Below are positions 11,927 through 26,032 of a DNA stretch of 64,000 bases, one piece after another. The notes beneath the pieces are model-generated. The model worked only from the letters and a program-made list of their open reading frames with translations. It was not told where the DNA came from and ran no database searches. The first letter of the stretch is position 1. Each line of letters starts with the position of its first letter. The DNA is from Agaricus subrufescens (lineage: Eukaryota > Basidiomycota > Agaricomycetes > Agaricales > Agaricaceae): NCBI GenBank assembly GCA_029945375.1, contig CM057057.1:2790001-2854000 (forward strand). Reading direction: 5' to 3'. Both the position numbers and the translations under genes were made by a program.

Positions 11927-14900
11927 ATGGAACGCTCGAGCTCACGGAGCTCCGACGACATTTTCAGCACTCCTCCCGAGAAACCACCTTCGACCCGATC
12001 ACGGATTTACTTTCCTGAAAGCTCTCATCCCACTCGACGAAGGCCATACTCCGCAGAGGGTTCCCAGAAGAACCCGCTGACAAGTCTCTCGACTCGCAGG
12101 GTCTCTTCTTTTAGTTCCTCGCGAGCCCCAGGGCAGAGTCGACGTCACCTCAACTCCAGTGACGGCCCAATCCTCAGTTCCGAGTCCTCATTGCGGGCTC
12201 GACGTCCACATCCCCTTATGCCAATGGACGAAGGCCCATCACAAAAATCTCAGGATACTGCAGGACCCGAAGCGACGATCAACGACATATTTTCTGATGA
12301 ATATGAACTTTGTGAGTGATTTATTATGCATTTGCAATGTAAATCTGATACAGGTATTAGCACACGAAGGCGGGTACCAGCATTCATCGTCCATAATACT
12401 ACGCTTATAATACCGCACCAGATCCTCGCATTCTTCAGGATGTTCAAAGGGCTCTCAGGGTGAAGGCCAAGCGAGAAGCCAAGATGAAATCGCTGTCAAA
12501 TTCTGATTATTATGCACACTCCAAGGATCAGACGTCTCCAAACAGACAAACCTTTCATTCGCGCATATCTCCATCACCGTTGAGGAAAGTGAGCACTAGT
12601 ACAGGCTCAGACATTGATTTTAGTCCTTCAACAAGACGACCACCGACACAAAGCACCCAGCATCCTGTGCCCTCTTCGTTAGACAATGGCCTGACACTGG
12701 ACTGGGGATCCTCCACCGTTTTCGAAGACAAGGTGGAAAAGCGATGGTCACTCTCCGGTCGCCGAAAGGACAGGTTACCACCTTTAGAACTGATGCAAGA
12801 TCAGCAGGAAAAGAATCATCAAGGTCTGTTAGCCATCTCTGCTTGTTATGGTATATATCATATATTTACATTTTGCCAGAGAGACTCAGCAAACTTCGAG
12901 CCTCAGCTTCGTCACGAACATTGCGTAAAGCGGAGATCACGTCCAGCCAATTACAACGGCGTTATTCTCTTCTAGAAGAGCCCCTTGGAATGAGTTCCTC
13001 TTCGTTGAACATTGCACAGGTATCTCGGTGGCATGGATCTCAACCCGAAGCAAAGCAACATTCGTTTGAAGTGACCGAACCACATACTTGGTTGAAGCAC
13101 CTTCCCCGGAAGACACCAAGACTCTCTCGATGGCACCTCTCAGCCTTAATCATAGAACAGTTTATTGCTGCTCAATCTCAGTCTTCATCCTCACAAGACT
13201 CTCGTCATATGGAACCCATCCCAGAGGATGATTCCTTGCAACCACTTTCGAGCACCTCAACACGCGAGAGTTCACTCGATCGAGTCCGCGAATCGCTCGA
13301 TGTCAGCTTACGATCGCCGCGCGACTCTTCTGATATTGACTCAAGACAAGGCGCTGGATCACCTCTCAGCAGCATAATGAGCGGCCATTCTAATCCAGTC
13401 ATCATAGTTAGTGGCTCGCCTAATCCGACAACACCTCGTCCTCCTTCGATCGATCAGACCCCTTCCATGTCTGATGAAACTGATCGTGGCACAGAAGAGC
13501 TCTCACGGACACCTGTACTGACAGACTCGAGCCCAGAGAAATTCCGTAACAATGGCACATTCTTATCGCCTGACTATGGCACTAGGCCAGAGGGAGCTAC
13601 CTTTAATAAATTACCAAAGCTTATTTTACCGGATTCTGGCGAAGACACTAACAATGAATCCGATACTCGGCTATTGCGCTCACCTGGACCGAGGTCGCGG
13701 TCCTGGACAAGCGGTGATGTGCCAAGTACGCACCAAAGAACTAACTCATCGTCTGTTTTGCGACTGCCACCGACTCCACCGGAGCTTCGGAGAGACGCCC
13801 TGAAGGACCTTGAGAACGAAGAAAACTTGCGAAAGGAATATGAACGGAAAGCAGTGTATGTGTCCATCTTTCTTTACATCTCACTTTGCTGACGTGGTTA
13901 TATGTAGTCTTCTCGCGGATGCTGTGGCTCATAATCAACGAATACGACAGCTTTTGAATCGTATATCAATCAGTGTCAAAGATTACGATGCTGTGCAACG
14001 CTCCGCCACAAATACTCTCGGAAAGAAATATCATGCTCTACCAAAGGAGCTAATCGAGACTTTCGGACACGATCCTGCTGCTGTGACTGGCTCAACGCGG
14101 CGTTTGAGAGGTTGGAGAGCAGTCGAAGACATCCATCAACGACTGATCCGACAACGACAAGTTTTAACTGCTTTCATATCTTTGGAGTCTCATCGCTCAA
14201 GTGACTTTGGGAGCATCCTGGACGATGAAGTTGCGTCTCTGACGCAAAATCTGTCTATTCTAGAGGAACAGAAAAAGACTATTGCGGGAAGGGTGCAAGA
14301 AGTGGAGAAAGCACTTGAGGATGTGCAAAAGACGTTCAAAGGTGTCAAGACCGCCTATGATATGACGGTGCCCTTGACCTCCTCTATTTATCCCGAGGTA
14401 AATACAATAATATTCGCTGAAAGCTTCCTTTGCTGATTACAGATTTGGTATAGCTTACACAAGCTATTGATATGGAAGAGAGCTATAGAAATCAATACCA
14501 ACAAGTATGGGATTTCGGAATGGATGCTTTAACACTCCTCTTGGATACTGTGACGCCTTTCTGGCGTAATTATGGTAAAACCATAGGTGAAGATGTCCGG
14601 GACTTCCTTATTATCCCCTTATACCGAAATCAATTTACGGGTGAAGCCAAACGATATCGTATCACCCGCTTTCCAAGCAGAACGCTTAATCATTGGCTCG
14701 GACTTGCGCTCTTTTTCTGTTCCACCATGATGATAACGGCATTGCAAGCTCGGATAGCATTTATATTAACGATGCATTCGATGCTTACTTGGATTCCGAT
14801 TGAAGGGATGAGGTATACCGTGATACCTTTCTTCTGGATTTCAATTTTCGTACAATGGTGCGTTGTAGCGGTGGAGTTTGGAGTTGTATTTATGGAAGTG

Positions 14901-14948
14901 GGGGTTATTGCGTGGTGGATGGGATGGTTTGTAAACTTATGCTCTTAA
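11927..14948 (+). CDS. Conserved-looking coiled-coil protein with C-terminal membrane helices, function unknown
   Basis: Exons 11927-12311, 12422-12823, 12880-13855, 13908-14397, 14454-14948; 915 aa. The first ~600 residues are Ser/Arg-rich and disordered. A basic helix (RALRVKAKREAKMK) lies after exon 1. A long helical region follows (about 590-750) with coiled-coil character (LTQNLSILEEQKKTIAGRVQEVEKA as two halves). The last ~90 residues contain hydrophobic segments (LNHWLGLALFFCSTMM; FFWISIFVQWCVVAVEFGVV) that should anchor the protein in a membrane. The layout resembles tail-anchored nuclear-envelope or ER proteins, but no family was recognised. Intron 1 (110 nt) has a weak acceptor and could hide a small extra exon. 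The start ATG lies 155 bp after the SHY1 stop. Confidence 0.75.
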
Positions 14949-15241
14949 TTATGACGGACTCTCTACTCTGAACGCATGTCTGTTCATCCACTCACTCTTT
15001 TACTTTATTTCATGACTCACATCATCCTGACATTCATTCATATAGCTATAGACGTATATATACTTTATTCACACACTTAATCTATTGTATACAATATCTG
15101 AACTGTATTAAATATTGACCAACGTAATGTTACATGTATATCAAGTGGAATAGCATATACAACAAGAAAGCGAACGGCGACAGACAATTTGACGTAAACG
15201 AGCACCCAAGAAAAATCAAGACTGATCATAAAGGAGTTTGA

Positions 15242-17085
15242 CTATGAGGCATTGACAGTTTGGGTATCAAGTGGTGGTGCATCAGCTTGCGCTGAAGATT
15301 GAGACTGAGGGGTAGATGGAACGACTGGTGGGGATACCAGCCCGGTCGTCGACACCGGGACCAACTGAGCACTTTTAGGGGGCACTTGAGGTATAGCAAC
15401 GTTAGCTTTTCCAGCATCCACGCACTCTCTACAATATCCTGACATAAAAGTATTAGAGTGGTTCAGGAAGAACTTGATGCAAATGCAACTCACGACCACC
15501 CATCAGTAATGGGACATCTGTTTTGAAACAAACGAGACAGCGGATTGGCAAAGACGCAGGCTTTGTTGAAGTTTGGTATCGGCGACGTTTTGCTTCTTTG
15601 GGTTCTTTCGTTGATTTTGCAGGTTTAGTTGGCGGCACAGCGCCGGCATCCTTCTCTTGTGTCTCGGCCGCTGGCATCGAGATTGGCGCTGAAGTAGCAG
15701 ATGCTTTTTGAGGGGCAGCTTTGGGCCTTGTAGGCCTTCGTCGAGGGCGGGCGGTGGAAGGACCTTGTTTAAGAGGCTTCAGGCTATAATTGGGCGTTTG
15801 GGCCTGTAGCAGGTAAGAAAAACGCGTTGGGCATCACTTGATTGACTTACGGCTTGCAGTTGAGTTAGCAACGCTCCTTGTGCGATTTGGTGGGGAGGGA
15901 AAACCTTGGGACGTTTTGGCTGGAGAAATGAACTCGTATCAGAGGGAAACGTGAAGAAAACATAGACAGCTTACTATTTTGGAAAGTGTAGCTGCATTTG
16001 CTGCGTTTTTGTCGCTACCTCCAATCCATCTGAGAATCAGGTCATAGACCGCATCAGGTGCCTGATTTAGCATAAATTTGACGGATTGTGGAGGAACCGA
16101 TTCGGGAGGTTTGTCCTCTGAGGTCTTGGACTCTTCAGCGGTGTTTGTTGGTTGAAGATCTGGTAGAGGAAGACGAAGGGTGAGAGAGATATCGGTCAAC
16201 ACTGAGGTTCCTTTATTCACTAAGCGCGAACACGATGCAAGAGTTCCTCTTGGTATTAACCACCGTTCATTTGGTGTTTCATTAAACTCCATAACAACGT
16301 CCCATTCTCGGACAGGTGGCAATCGGACTTTTTGTTGTTCTGTCGACAGAGTGAGGGAGGTTGGTGCCCCAGAGACTGTGACTCCTGGAAGGTGGGGGAG
16401 AGCAAAAGCGAAATTTCGGATTTGTTCTTGAGTGGCGTTGGGTTCCACTGCAAGCCGGAATTTTGTGGCAAAGATAGGATTGACAGACGCCTCGTAGTGG
16501 ATTCTGGCAACAAGGTCGGCAGATATCGTATATTCCGTTCCCCCTCCCAGCACAAGCTTTAGCTGAGCCAGTTGTTGATCATCAGAGGGTACGGTTGCTG
16601 GCGCGCTAACAGGTGAGGCAGATGGTGGATTCGTGCTGCTGGTTGATGGGAGAGGGGCCTGTACTGCTGGGGTAGCGGAAGACGATTGCATGTAATGGAC
16701 CTCGTAGAAGGACGTGTCCCGGAAGTGGTGTGGACCTATAGCAAGGTTGCACCTGCCTCTGGGCATGATGGTATGTGGTGGAGGTGGTTCAGGAGCCTTT
16801 GCACCGCGGGCTCTTGTGGTGAATTTCGGAAAAGTGTGTAGCATCCATTTTTCCCTGGCTAAGCACGATGAGAACGGTGAGATAAACGACGAGAAGGAGG
16901 TGCAGTCCGTACATTGACGCAAAGAATGGGCAATTACACCGCTGCGGCGCACATAAGCAAGGCGAATGGAAGAGATGCGACGGAGAATAACACCTTTCTG
17001 CAACAGACTTGAGGCCGATGTCGACGTCTGCAGTGTCGAGCTCCCAGTTGCGTTTCTTGCCGTAGGGGAAGTCGATCTGGGCCAT
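15242..17085 (-). CDS. Unrecognised protein with a C-terminal CxxC..CxxC motif
   Basis: Exons (complement) 16994-17085, 15975-16854, 15851-15919, 15494-15803, 15242-15438; 515 aa. The first ~85 residues look conserved (REKWMLHTFPKF, IMPRGRCNLAIGPHHFRD, FYEVHYMQ). A Pro/Ser linker leads to a globular region (KLVLGGGTEYTISADLVARI; REWDVVMEFNETPNERWLIP). A Lys/Arg/Pro-rich tail precedes CLVCFKTDVPLLMGGRYCREC, a likely four-cysteine zinc site, formed across an intron. The tail basic patch EAKRRRYQTSTK could be a nuclear signal. No named family was recognised. It faces BDP1 across 111 bp. Splice phases are consistent throughout, so the model is sound though the function is unknown. Confidence 0.8.
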
Positions 17086-17196
17086 GAGAGCAGACAGCGC
17101 AGGACCGAATCAGGAAAGTGTCGGTGTCATGTGACGCGAGCTGTAAATTTGGATGCGATTGTCAATTGACTCGCTGCCAGGGTCTTTGTCGATGAG
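17086..17196. promoter_or_regulatory. Short divergent promoter between the CxxC gene and BDP1
   Basis: Only 111 bp separate the two divergent ATGs. The interval contains tcatgtgacgcgag but no TATA box. The genes must share most control elements. Confidence 0.5.
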
Positions 17197-19047
17197 ATGA
17201 GCAGCCGAGTCCGTGAGTCTCCGTTCTCTCTGCCCAGGGCAGCGCTCACTCTTGTCTCCAGAGAAAGGCGCAACTGTTTTTCGACCTGTGCCCAAGGCAC
17301 GATCGCGCGCCCCCACCGCTACTCCCACCTCGACGCCCACACAGCCGCCCTCGACACCGTATGCCCCCGACGCAGCCACGACATCCACGACATTCCCCAT
17401 AGCACTCCCCATCCCATCTACTGCCGTTCCTGGCCGCGAACCGCCTAAACAGGTCCCACCCACACACTCAGAGTCTTCCCAGCCCCCACTGTCATCCCCA
17501 CTGCAGGATGTTGCCCAAGAGACAAACGTACTTTCGCAGGATGCGAGTGTCCCTCCTCCCGTAGTACCTTCTCATTCTCCGCCAGTCCTTGCCAGTCCTT
17601 CCAATCTTGGTGTCGGACGCCCCACAGCCGGATCAGTCAATCTATCAAGTACCCGAATACCTGAATCATCTATGATGTTTCCACATCCGTACCAGGTCCC
17701 AGCGTCTGGGCCACCTTCGGTGCCGTCAAGTTCAAGTCAACAAACCACTCTTGTCTTTTCACCTCCCGGACCAATCCTGACCGGTGTCGCAAACGTGTCT
17801 CCTTTCCAGCAGTATCATCTCCCCATGCCGCTACCTCCGCCTCATAGTCAACCCCATGGCGATACTACCGTCAACAGACCTAGGCGAAAGCAAACGCTTT
17901 TTGCTAACGATAGTGATGTTGAGATAGAGGACGGGGCAAGATCTATTTCTCCAAGTGCTACACCTCGCTCGAGGCGGTCCCGTGGACCATCTCTTCCCCC
18001 CTATGACTCCAATGCCGATCCTGGCGAGGACATTGATCCCACCATCGTTACAATGGCAACATTGTGCAGTGATACAGGCCAAGGCCGTGTCAGCAGCAAG
18101 GCGGCGGAGATCTTGAGCAACCACGCTGCATGGAAAACTAGAAACAGAGAGAGACGAGTTCGCATGCGGGCTATGATGGAAGCCAAAAAATACGGTCGAA
18201 CTGTTGATGAAGATCTTGACCAAGTGGATCGACTGAATTCTCTTGCTGAGGGGGAAGAACGGGATCCCAACAGCACTTCCTCAACAAATCCAAGAACGTC
18301 AAACGCCGACGAAGAGACCGGAATTGATTATTCTCAGCATATGGAAACAAGTCGCTTCAATGTTCAAGTTCGAATAGGACCGAACGGCGAGACTATCATC
18401 GATGAAGATTCGCTTGTCGTTGACCGAGCGGAGAATGAAGACACTTCCCATTATACACATGTGATTGAATCAGATCACACAAAATTCGTCAATTCTGGAA
18501 CGTATGGAAAACGTTATCGTGGCTCGCGTTGGAGTACTGAAGAGACAGAACTATTTTATAACGTCAGTAAATTTGGTAGTCACATATTGAGTGTTTCTCA
18601 CCAATGTCGCAGGCCCTTTCACAATATGGTGAAAATTATGAACTTATAGCTTATATATTACCTGGTCGAGATCGCAAATCATGCAAGAATAAATTCAAGG
18701 CAGAAGACAAAAAGAACCATGCACGCATAAATTATTGTCTTAACAATAGAATACCGGTTGGTAAGCCAAAAGTAGATCTATTGATGAGGGCAAAATTAAT
18801 TGCTTGGATAGACATGAAAACACTTGAACGTATGACTGGAAAAGATTTTTCTGGTCCTATTCCGGAAATTCGAGCACCTCCCCCAGTTCCTTCGAGCAGG
18901 CAAGCACAAGAACAAGAGAGTACGGAGGATGTTGGTGCCCAAAACAAAACCTGCGCCAAACAAGTCAAAAAACGGAGTCGGTCTAGAACAGGCGGGTTAG
19001 AGGACGGCGTGGTTATCATTGGCGATGTAAACGAGGTTCCAGCGTGA
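17197..19047 (+). CDS. bdp1: TFIIIB subunit B'' (Bdp1), SANT domain
   Basis: Exons 17197-17212, 17262-18562, 18613-19047; 583 aa. Bdp1 binds TBP and Brf1 on class III promoters and is needed for open complex formation by RNA polymerase III. The N-terminus KGATVFRPVPKARSRAP is a family hallmark and is reached only by splicing a 16-nt first exon (MSSRV) over a 49-nt intron. The middle is Pro/Ser rich and disordered. The extended SANT domain (about residues 425-490) shows RWSTEETELFYN joined to ALSQYGENYELIAYILPGRD and RKSCKNKFKAEDKKN, followed by the downstream helix region. The tail is basic. Identification is strong. Confidence 0.93.
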
Positions 19048-19230
19048 TGGCTATAAACTAGCGACACCTATTACTTCGGTCATAGTATTCATGAAGTCCA
19101 ATTGAAATTGCGAGGAATCGCGGGGTTACTATTTTTGGTCACGCTCACTACGTCATGATCGCTGGCTTTACAGCGGTGTCCCTGGCAAAGCATCGCAAGC
19201 TAAGCTCTTACTCTCCAGTAGCAGGTTCGA

Positions 19231-20441
19231 ATGTCCTCAAAGATCGTTGTATGCGGCGCAGGTTTCGTTGGTGTGTTATCTTGTTCATTTTCCTGTCAGT
19301 TTAAATTAAGTGGAACCCGGAGGTTTTAACATTGCTCGCCAAATCGCTGTTGCCCCGAAATTAAATGGCATAACACGTCGTGTGCAACTCTCCTCTCGCA
19401 ACCCCTACCGTCTTCATGCCAGACTTGCGAAAGAGATTCCCCAACACACTCTTTTTCCGCCAATTGCACTGGACATAACTAAACCTGATACCCTTATCCC
19501 CGCTTTTGATGGTGCTAAAGTCGTGGTCTCGCTCGTTGGATTGATGCACGGCACTCCGCAGCAGTTTGATGAAATCCAGTGGCACGGTGCAGAAAATGTC
19601 GCATATGCTGCAAAACAGGCCGGAGCAAAGCTGGTACATTTCAGTGCTATAGGCGCAGATCCCGGGAGCCATATCCCGTACGAGAGGACCAAGGGCCTAG
19701 CGGAAATGTCGGTGATGGAAATCTGTCCAAACGCGACGATTATCAGACCAAGTTTAGCATTCGGGCCCGAGGATGATTTCTTTAACGTGAGTCATTGTGC
19801 AGCTGCACAGCACTTCCTTGCGCCCAGCGGCTAATTCACTAGATAGAGGTTTGCGAAGATTGCTAGATTTCTGCCCTTCCTACCGGTATATGGAGGAGGT
19901 TCATCACGATTCCAACCGGTTTACGTTGGCGACCTGGCTCGTGCAGTTGAAATCATCTCCAGATTAGATACAACGGTTGAGAGCCGAATCTGCGGAAAGA
20001 TAACCGAAGCTGGTGGTCCAGATAGTAAGCTTAATGACTCAGCGCATTCGTTACCGTTCTCCATGATGTAACTAACCTGTAAATAGTCTTCACGTTCAAA
20101 CAGCTCATGAAGCTTGTCCTCGAATATTCGCATCGTCGTCGACCTATCATATCTTTACCCTTTACCATTGGCTACATGCAGGGTGCTATGTTGGAACGAC
20201 TTCCCATCAATCTTTTCACAGTAACTCGGGCCCAGGTGAGAAAAATTAGTCTGATAGGTTGTCGTGCTGCTGTTAAGTTCGTTGATTGATTCAATTTCAG
20301 GTCGAACAACTCAGAAGTGATAACGTCGTCACTGAGGAAGTTGGTCACAACAGATTCTCCTTCCGTGAACTGATAGAGGAAGGATGTGATCACTCACCTC
20401 TAACTTCTCTGCTGGAAATTTTGCCCCTTTATCTGTCGTAG
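19231..20441 (+). CDS. Atypical SDR, NDUFA9-like / complex I 40-kDa-like
   Basis: Exons 19231-19270, 19323-19786, 19847-20024, 20087-20235, 20301-20441; 323 aa. The protein opens with a Rossmann dinucleotide site, VVCGAGFVGFNIARQIA, made by joining exons 1 and 2. Further family features are VVSLVGLM, FSAIGADPGSHIPYERTKG and IIRPSLAFGPEDDFFN, then QPVYVGDLARAVE and LPINLFTVTRAQVEQLRSDN. This matches the NDUFA9 (complex I 40-kDa) group and related mitochondrial quinone-pathway SDRs; which of the two cannot be settled by eye. There is no obvious targeting sequence before the glycine-rich loop. It probably binds NAD(P)H in mitochondria. Confidence 0.85.
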
Positions 20442-20690
20442 ACGCATTAAATTTATTCTATTTATATCTGATACCTAGAAAACCTGATCATGACCGGAAG
20501 ATGTACCGAAGATCTAAGATTAGTAGTGGCTCCTTTTCCGTGACTTTATGTTCACTTTATTGTATATATATATTCTGACAGGCTCTGCACGACTCCACCA
20601 CATGCTCGCATCTTTTTTTCCCTGCATTGTTAACTGACTCTTGCCACATACTCACGAACACAAAGAGAGAAAACACAAAACGGCTCTCTC

Positions 20691-22624
20691 ATGACCTCTA
20701 AACAACCCTCGAATGCCTCTCATGATGAAACGGACATCAAAGATGTGGAAGAACTCCCACTGCCCCGTCCTTTCGATGATAAACACATATTTAACAAGGC
20801 GGAGAAATGGACTATCGTAGCGATAGTCTCATTTGCTGGTATTTTCAGGTAAGTCTGCTTTGGTATCCGTCTACCAATTCAGTTGACACTCATGTTTAAC
20901 AGCCCTCTCACCTCAAACATATATTTTCCGGCCATACCGACATTGTCGGGCGTTTTTCATAAGTCAATTGAGCTCATAAACTTGACAGTGAGGGACTTTA
21001 ATTTAACATTTTTGAATTTATGATAACGCATATACCAGGTCACAATGTACATGATCCTCCAAGGCATTGGTAAGTCTCCCCAATGTCAATCGTCTAATTT
21101 TGGCGCTGATGATTGCGCAGCTCCAATGGTATGGGGGACACTCTCAGACAACGTTGGCAGAAGGCCCATTACTGCAGCTTGCCTTTTGGTACTATCCCTG
21201 TCTTGTGTTGGACTGGCATTGGTCCCAACTAACGCCTACTGGCTCCTCATGGTACTCCGATGTTTGCAGTCAGCAGGGTCGGCTAGTACCATTGCAATTG
21301 GCGCTGGTGTGGTATCGGATATATCCACACCAGAGGAACGTGCAGGCTTCTTTGGCTTCTTCACTCTTGGACCTATGGTAGGGCCCGCCATCGGTCCTAT
21401 AATTGGTGGAGCATTAGCGCAAGGACTGGGATGGAGGTCTATCTTGAATATTATGGTTATATGCGGACTTTTTACTGACGATGTTTTAGATCTATCTTCT
21501 GGTTCTTATGCATAGCTGCAGCAATCTGCCTTGTCATGATAGTACTGTGAGTGTATACTGACTTCGGCGTCTTCTGTCGCTGATCAGTACGTTAGTATCA
21601 TGCCGGAGACGCTCCCAGCTGTTCGGTACAAAACTGATCCTGTGTCGAAAATGCTATACACCCCGTTTTTACCGATTGTCGGGCGGGGGCAAAAGAATCA
21701 TCAACCAAGTGATATACCCCCGAAGAAAAAGGCTCAAAATCCGTTCAAGTTGTTCGGAAAACCAGACATCCTGCTCCTACTCCTCAATAATGCTCTCATC
21801 TGTGCCGTTTTCTACGGTGTAATTGCTTCTATATCGTCGCTTTTCGACGATACTTACGACTTTCTCAACGTGACTACGATCGGGTTGTGTTTCTTAGCTA
21901 TTGGAGGTGGAATGGCTATCGGTAGTTCCCTTAATGGCAGACTGATGGACATGTGGTTTGAGAGGGAAAAGAAAAAGTTCGCCAGAGATATGGCCGCTGC
22001 TGGGAAAGAAGTTGATATGAAAGATGTCGCAAAATGTCCTGATTTTCCTTTGGAACGCGTAGGTGAATTTCCCAGACCGTGGAGCATGTGCTAATAGCTG
22101 ATATTCGTAGGCTCGACTTTTCTTCCTCCCTCCTATAATCGTTTTACTTGCCGCTTGTAATGCCGGCTATGGTTGGGCACTTGAAAAACGCGCCAGCATT
22201 GCTGTTCCTCTGATTCTCCAGGTTTTGAGTGAGTATTACTGCGCAAGTAGAAGTACGGGATGATATTAAACCACCCTGTAGTCGGCTACGGGTGCATGGG
22301 CGTGATGAACGCTTCGTCAACCATCATGATTGATCTCGTTCCTGGCCAAGGGTCCGCGATTACTGCTTGCGTAAGTACCCTCATCCTCTTGCATCTCCTG
22401 CCATAATACTCATATCTGATAACAAGAATAACCTCGTCCGATGTCTCTTGAGTGCCGCCCTAGTATCAGTCATTCAACTGATCTTCGACGGAATTGGCGT
22501 CGGCTGGACCTATATATTAATGACTGGGATAACACTCTTATCCCTTCCTGTGACTTATCTTGAACTCAAGATCGGCCCAAAAATTAGGAGAAAACGTTAT
22601 AATGCTGCAACCACGTCGAACTGA
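20691..22624 (+). CDS. MFS drug:H+ antiporter (DHA1 family)
   Basis: Nine exons: 20691-20848, 20903-20987, 21039-21069, 21121-21436, 21490-21546, 21596-22058, 22111-22228, 22282-22370, 22427-22624; 504 aa. Twelve membrane helices are visible in two sets of six split by a cytoplasmic loop with KKKAQNPFKLFGKPD. Motif A is GTLSDNVGRRPI after helix 2, and the DHA1 motif C-like GFFTLGPMVGPAIGPIIGGA is in helix 5. The match is to fungal Tpo/Qdr-type exporters in the plasma membrane. Substrate cannot be predicted. Exon 3 is 31 nt and one donor (GTCTAT at 21437) is weak, but both are needed to keep helices intact. Confidence 0.9.
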
Positions 22625-22831
22625 GTAGACAATCATTGGTAACCGAGATAGATACCTTTTCAATCTTCTTATTGGGATCACTTGTTTCATTCAGTTTTAA
22701 TCAAGTACGGACTCATTTCAGTACAAATTTAATGTACCAAATTTACTATTTTCTTCAATCTAAAATGCATTCTCGTGCAGCGTTTCTGCCTGTTGTATTT
22801 ACTACTACAATGAACGGTAGTGGTACTATCT

Positions 22832-24440
<1,609 letters not shown>

Positions 24441-24695
24441 CTTTGAAGAGTCGCATGCCAGGTGAGATCGCCTTTTATAAGTGTCCTTCGCGGCGACTGT
24501 TTGTCAGCGTGGGATGAAAGAACGACATAAACCGCAAATGTCGCAATACCATGTCGATGCGGTTTGATTGCTAATACGATATCCTCAAGATCTATCCCTT
24601 ATTTTTATCATTACCACGGTTGGGTACCGCTGGGGTATCGACGTCACACGACCCGGAGCTCCGGCACCACAGTGAAAATTCCTCCACTCTTGCCA

Positions 24696-25820
24696 ATGTT
24701 GCCCCGTATTGTACTCGAGAACCTGGAGAAGATTGAGCCGGGTGCTCAATTTTCCGGCAATCTTCCCAAAGTACAGTCATCAGCAGGTCAATCTTACTAT
24801 GCCAAACTAGGATCGCCCTCGGAGTCTGAGCAATATCTTGGTGAGGCGCGATCCCTTGAAGCTATCAACGCTGCAGCTCCTGGTCTTGCGCCAGCAATTA
24901 TTGCCTACGGCAACAGTGAAGATGAGAAACCCTTCTTTATCTCGGAGTACAAGAATATCACGGCTTTGTCCTCGGGGGCCTCTGTTACTCTAGCCGAGAG
25001 GCTCGCAACTGAGCTGCACCAGTACAAGAGCCACGAAGGCTACGGGTTTGAGATTCCTACATTTTGTGGCGCAACGCGTCAGAAAAATGGCTGGTATAAA
25101 ACCTGGGAGCAGTGCTACAGTAGTTTGATCGGGAATCTGCTGGAAGGGCTATCTCGACGAAACTACAGCGCAATTGTGGCGAAGGGGGAAAGAATACAAC
25201 ACGAGTATGTACTGTGTCATAAAGCGAGTATTGACGCAACTTATTCAAACGCAAAACGAGGGTGATTCCCAAGTTGCTTGGTACGTGAACGCTGTCTTAG
25301 TTCAGATCTTACTCTGGACCATTGCTCCAGGCAAGCTGAAGATTGAACCCGTCTTATTACATGGCGATCTTTGGGTATCACACCCTTGTTGTCCTTGGAG
25401 TGTGCTCATAAACCTGTTTTTAGAGTGGCAACGTGGGCGTCGACTCTCACACAGGAAAACCTGTCATATTTGACCCTTCATCGTACTATGGTCACAATGA
25501 AGCCGAGTAAAATCGTTTCCCAGAGAAATTGGCACCCGCTGATGCTCTCGTAGCCTTGCTATCGCTCGGATTTTTGGCGGATTCCCGCAGTCATTTTTCG
25601 AGTCATATCATAATCATTGTCCCAAATCCGAGCCCGTCTCTGAGTATAGCTTAAGGGCGGACTTGTATGAGTTATATCATTATCTCAACCACACTCTGCT
25701 CTTCGGAGTAAGTTGACTATTTCCTGAGAGTACAATGGCTCATAGATCATATAGGGAGGATATGCCACAAGTGCAGAGAGAATTATGAACAAATTGCTGT
25801 CAGAAACTACGAATCTCTAA
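24696..25820 (+). CDS. Fructosamine/ketosamine-3-kinase
   Basis: Six exons: 24696-25204, 25261-25280, 25331-25374, 25424-25506, 25554-25707, 25755-25820; 291 aa, the usual length. FN3K proteins phosphorylate sugar adducts on protein amines so that they fall off, a repair of glycation. Motifs: SYYAKLGSPSESEQYLGEA, PFFISEYK, the catalytic loop LLHGDLWSGN (made by joining exons 3 and 4), VIFDPSSYYGHNEAD (exons 4 and 5) and ARIFGGFPQSFFESYH. Exon 2 is only 20 nt and encodes the VIPKLL motif. Without the last two introns a false stop appears after GHNEAE. The gene is complete. Confidence 0.95.
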
Positions 25821-26032
25821 GCTGAGGCGGTGTTTGTTGCTGTAGATGTGATTAGTTTTAAATTTCAATAATGACAAATAAGGCTTGGTTACTCATCTTT
25901 GTCCTTGACGGTGATCGCGTCTGAAGGTTGTTCTCTGCCCACCTGACGCTGCAGCATAGTCCCATCTGTCTACGTCATCGAGATTGTGAAATACCAAAAC
26001 TAGCGTCGTAGACTTGGAAATAACTCATCTTG

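Noticed and set aside
19200..19240. ggttcgaatg resembling a tRNA B box
   Set aside because: No A box or cloverleaf could be built; it overlaps the start of the NDUFA9-like gene.
25261..25265. Apparent stop truncating fructosamine kinase
   Set aside because: Explained by an intron at 25205-25260; the conserved VIPKLL motif follows in frame.
25507..25553. Second apparent stop (GHNEAE then TAA) suggesting a pseudogene
   Set aside because: A GTAAAA..TAG intron restores GHNEADLAIARIFGG, so the gene is intact.
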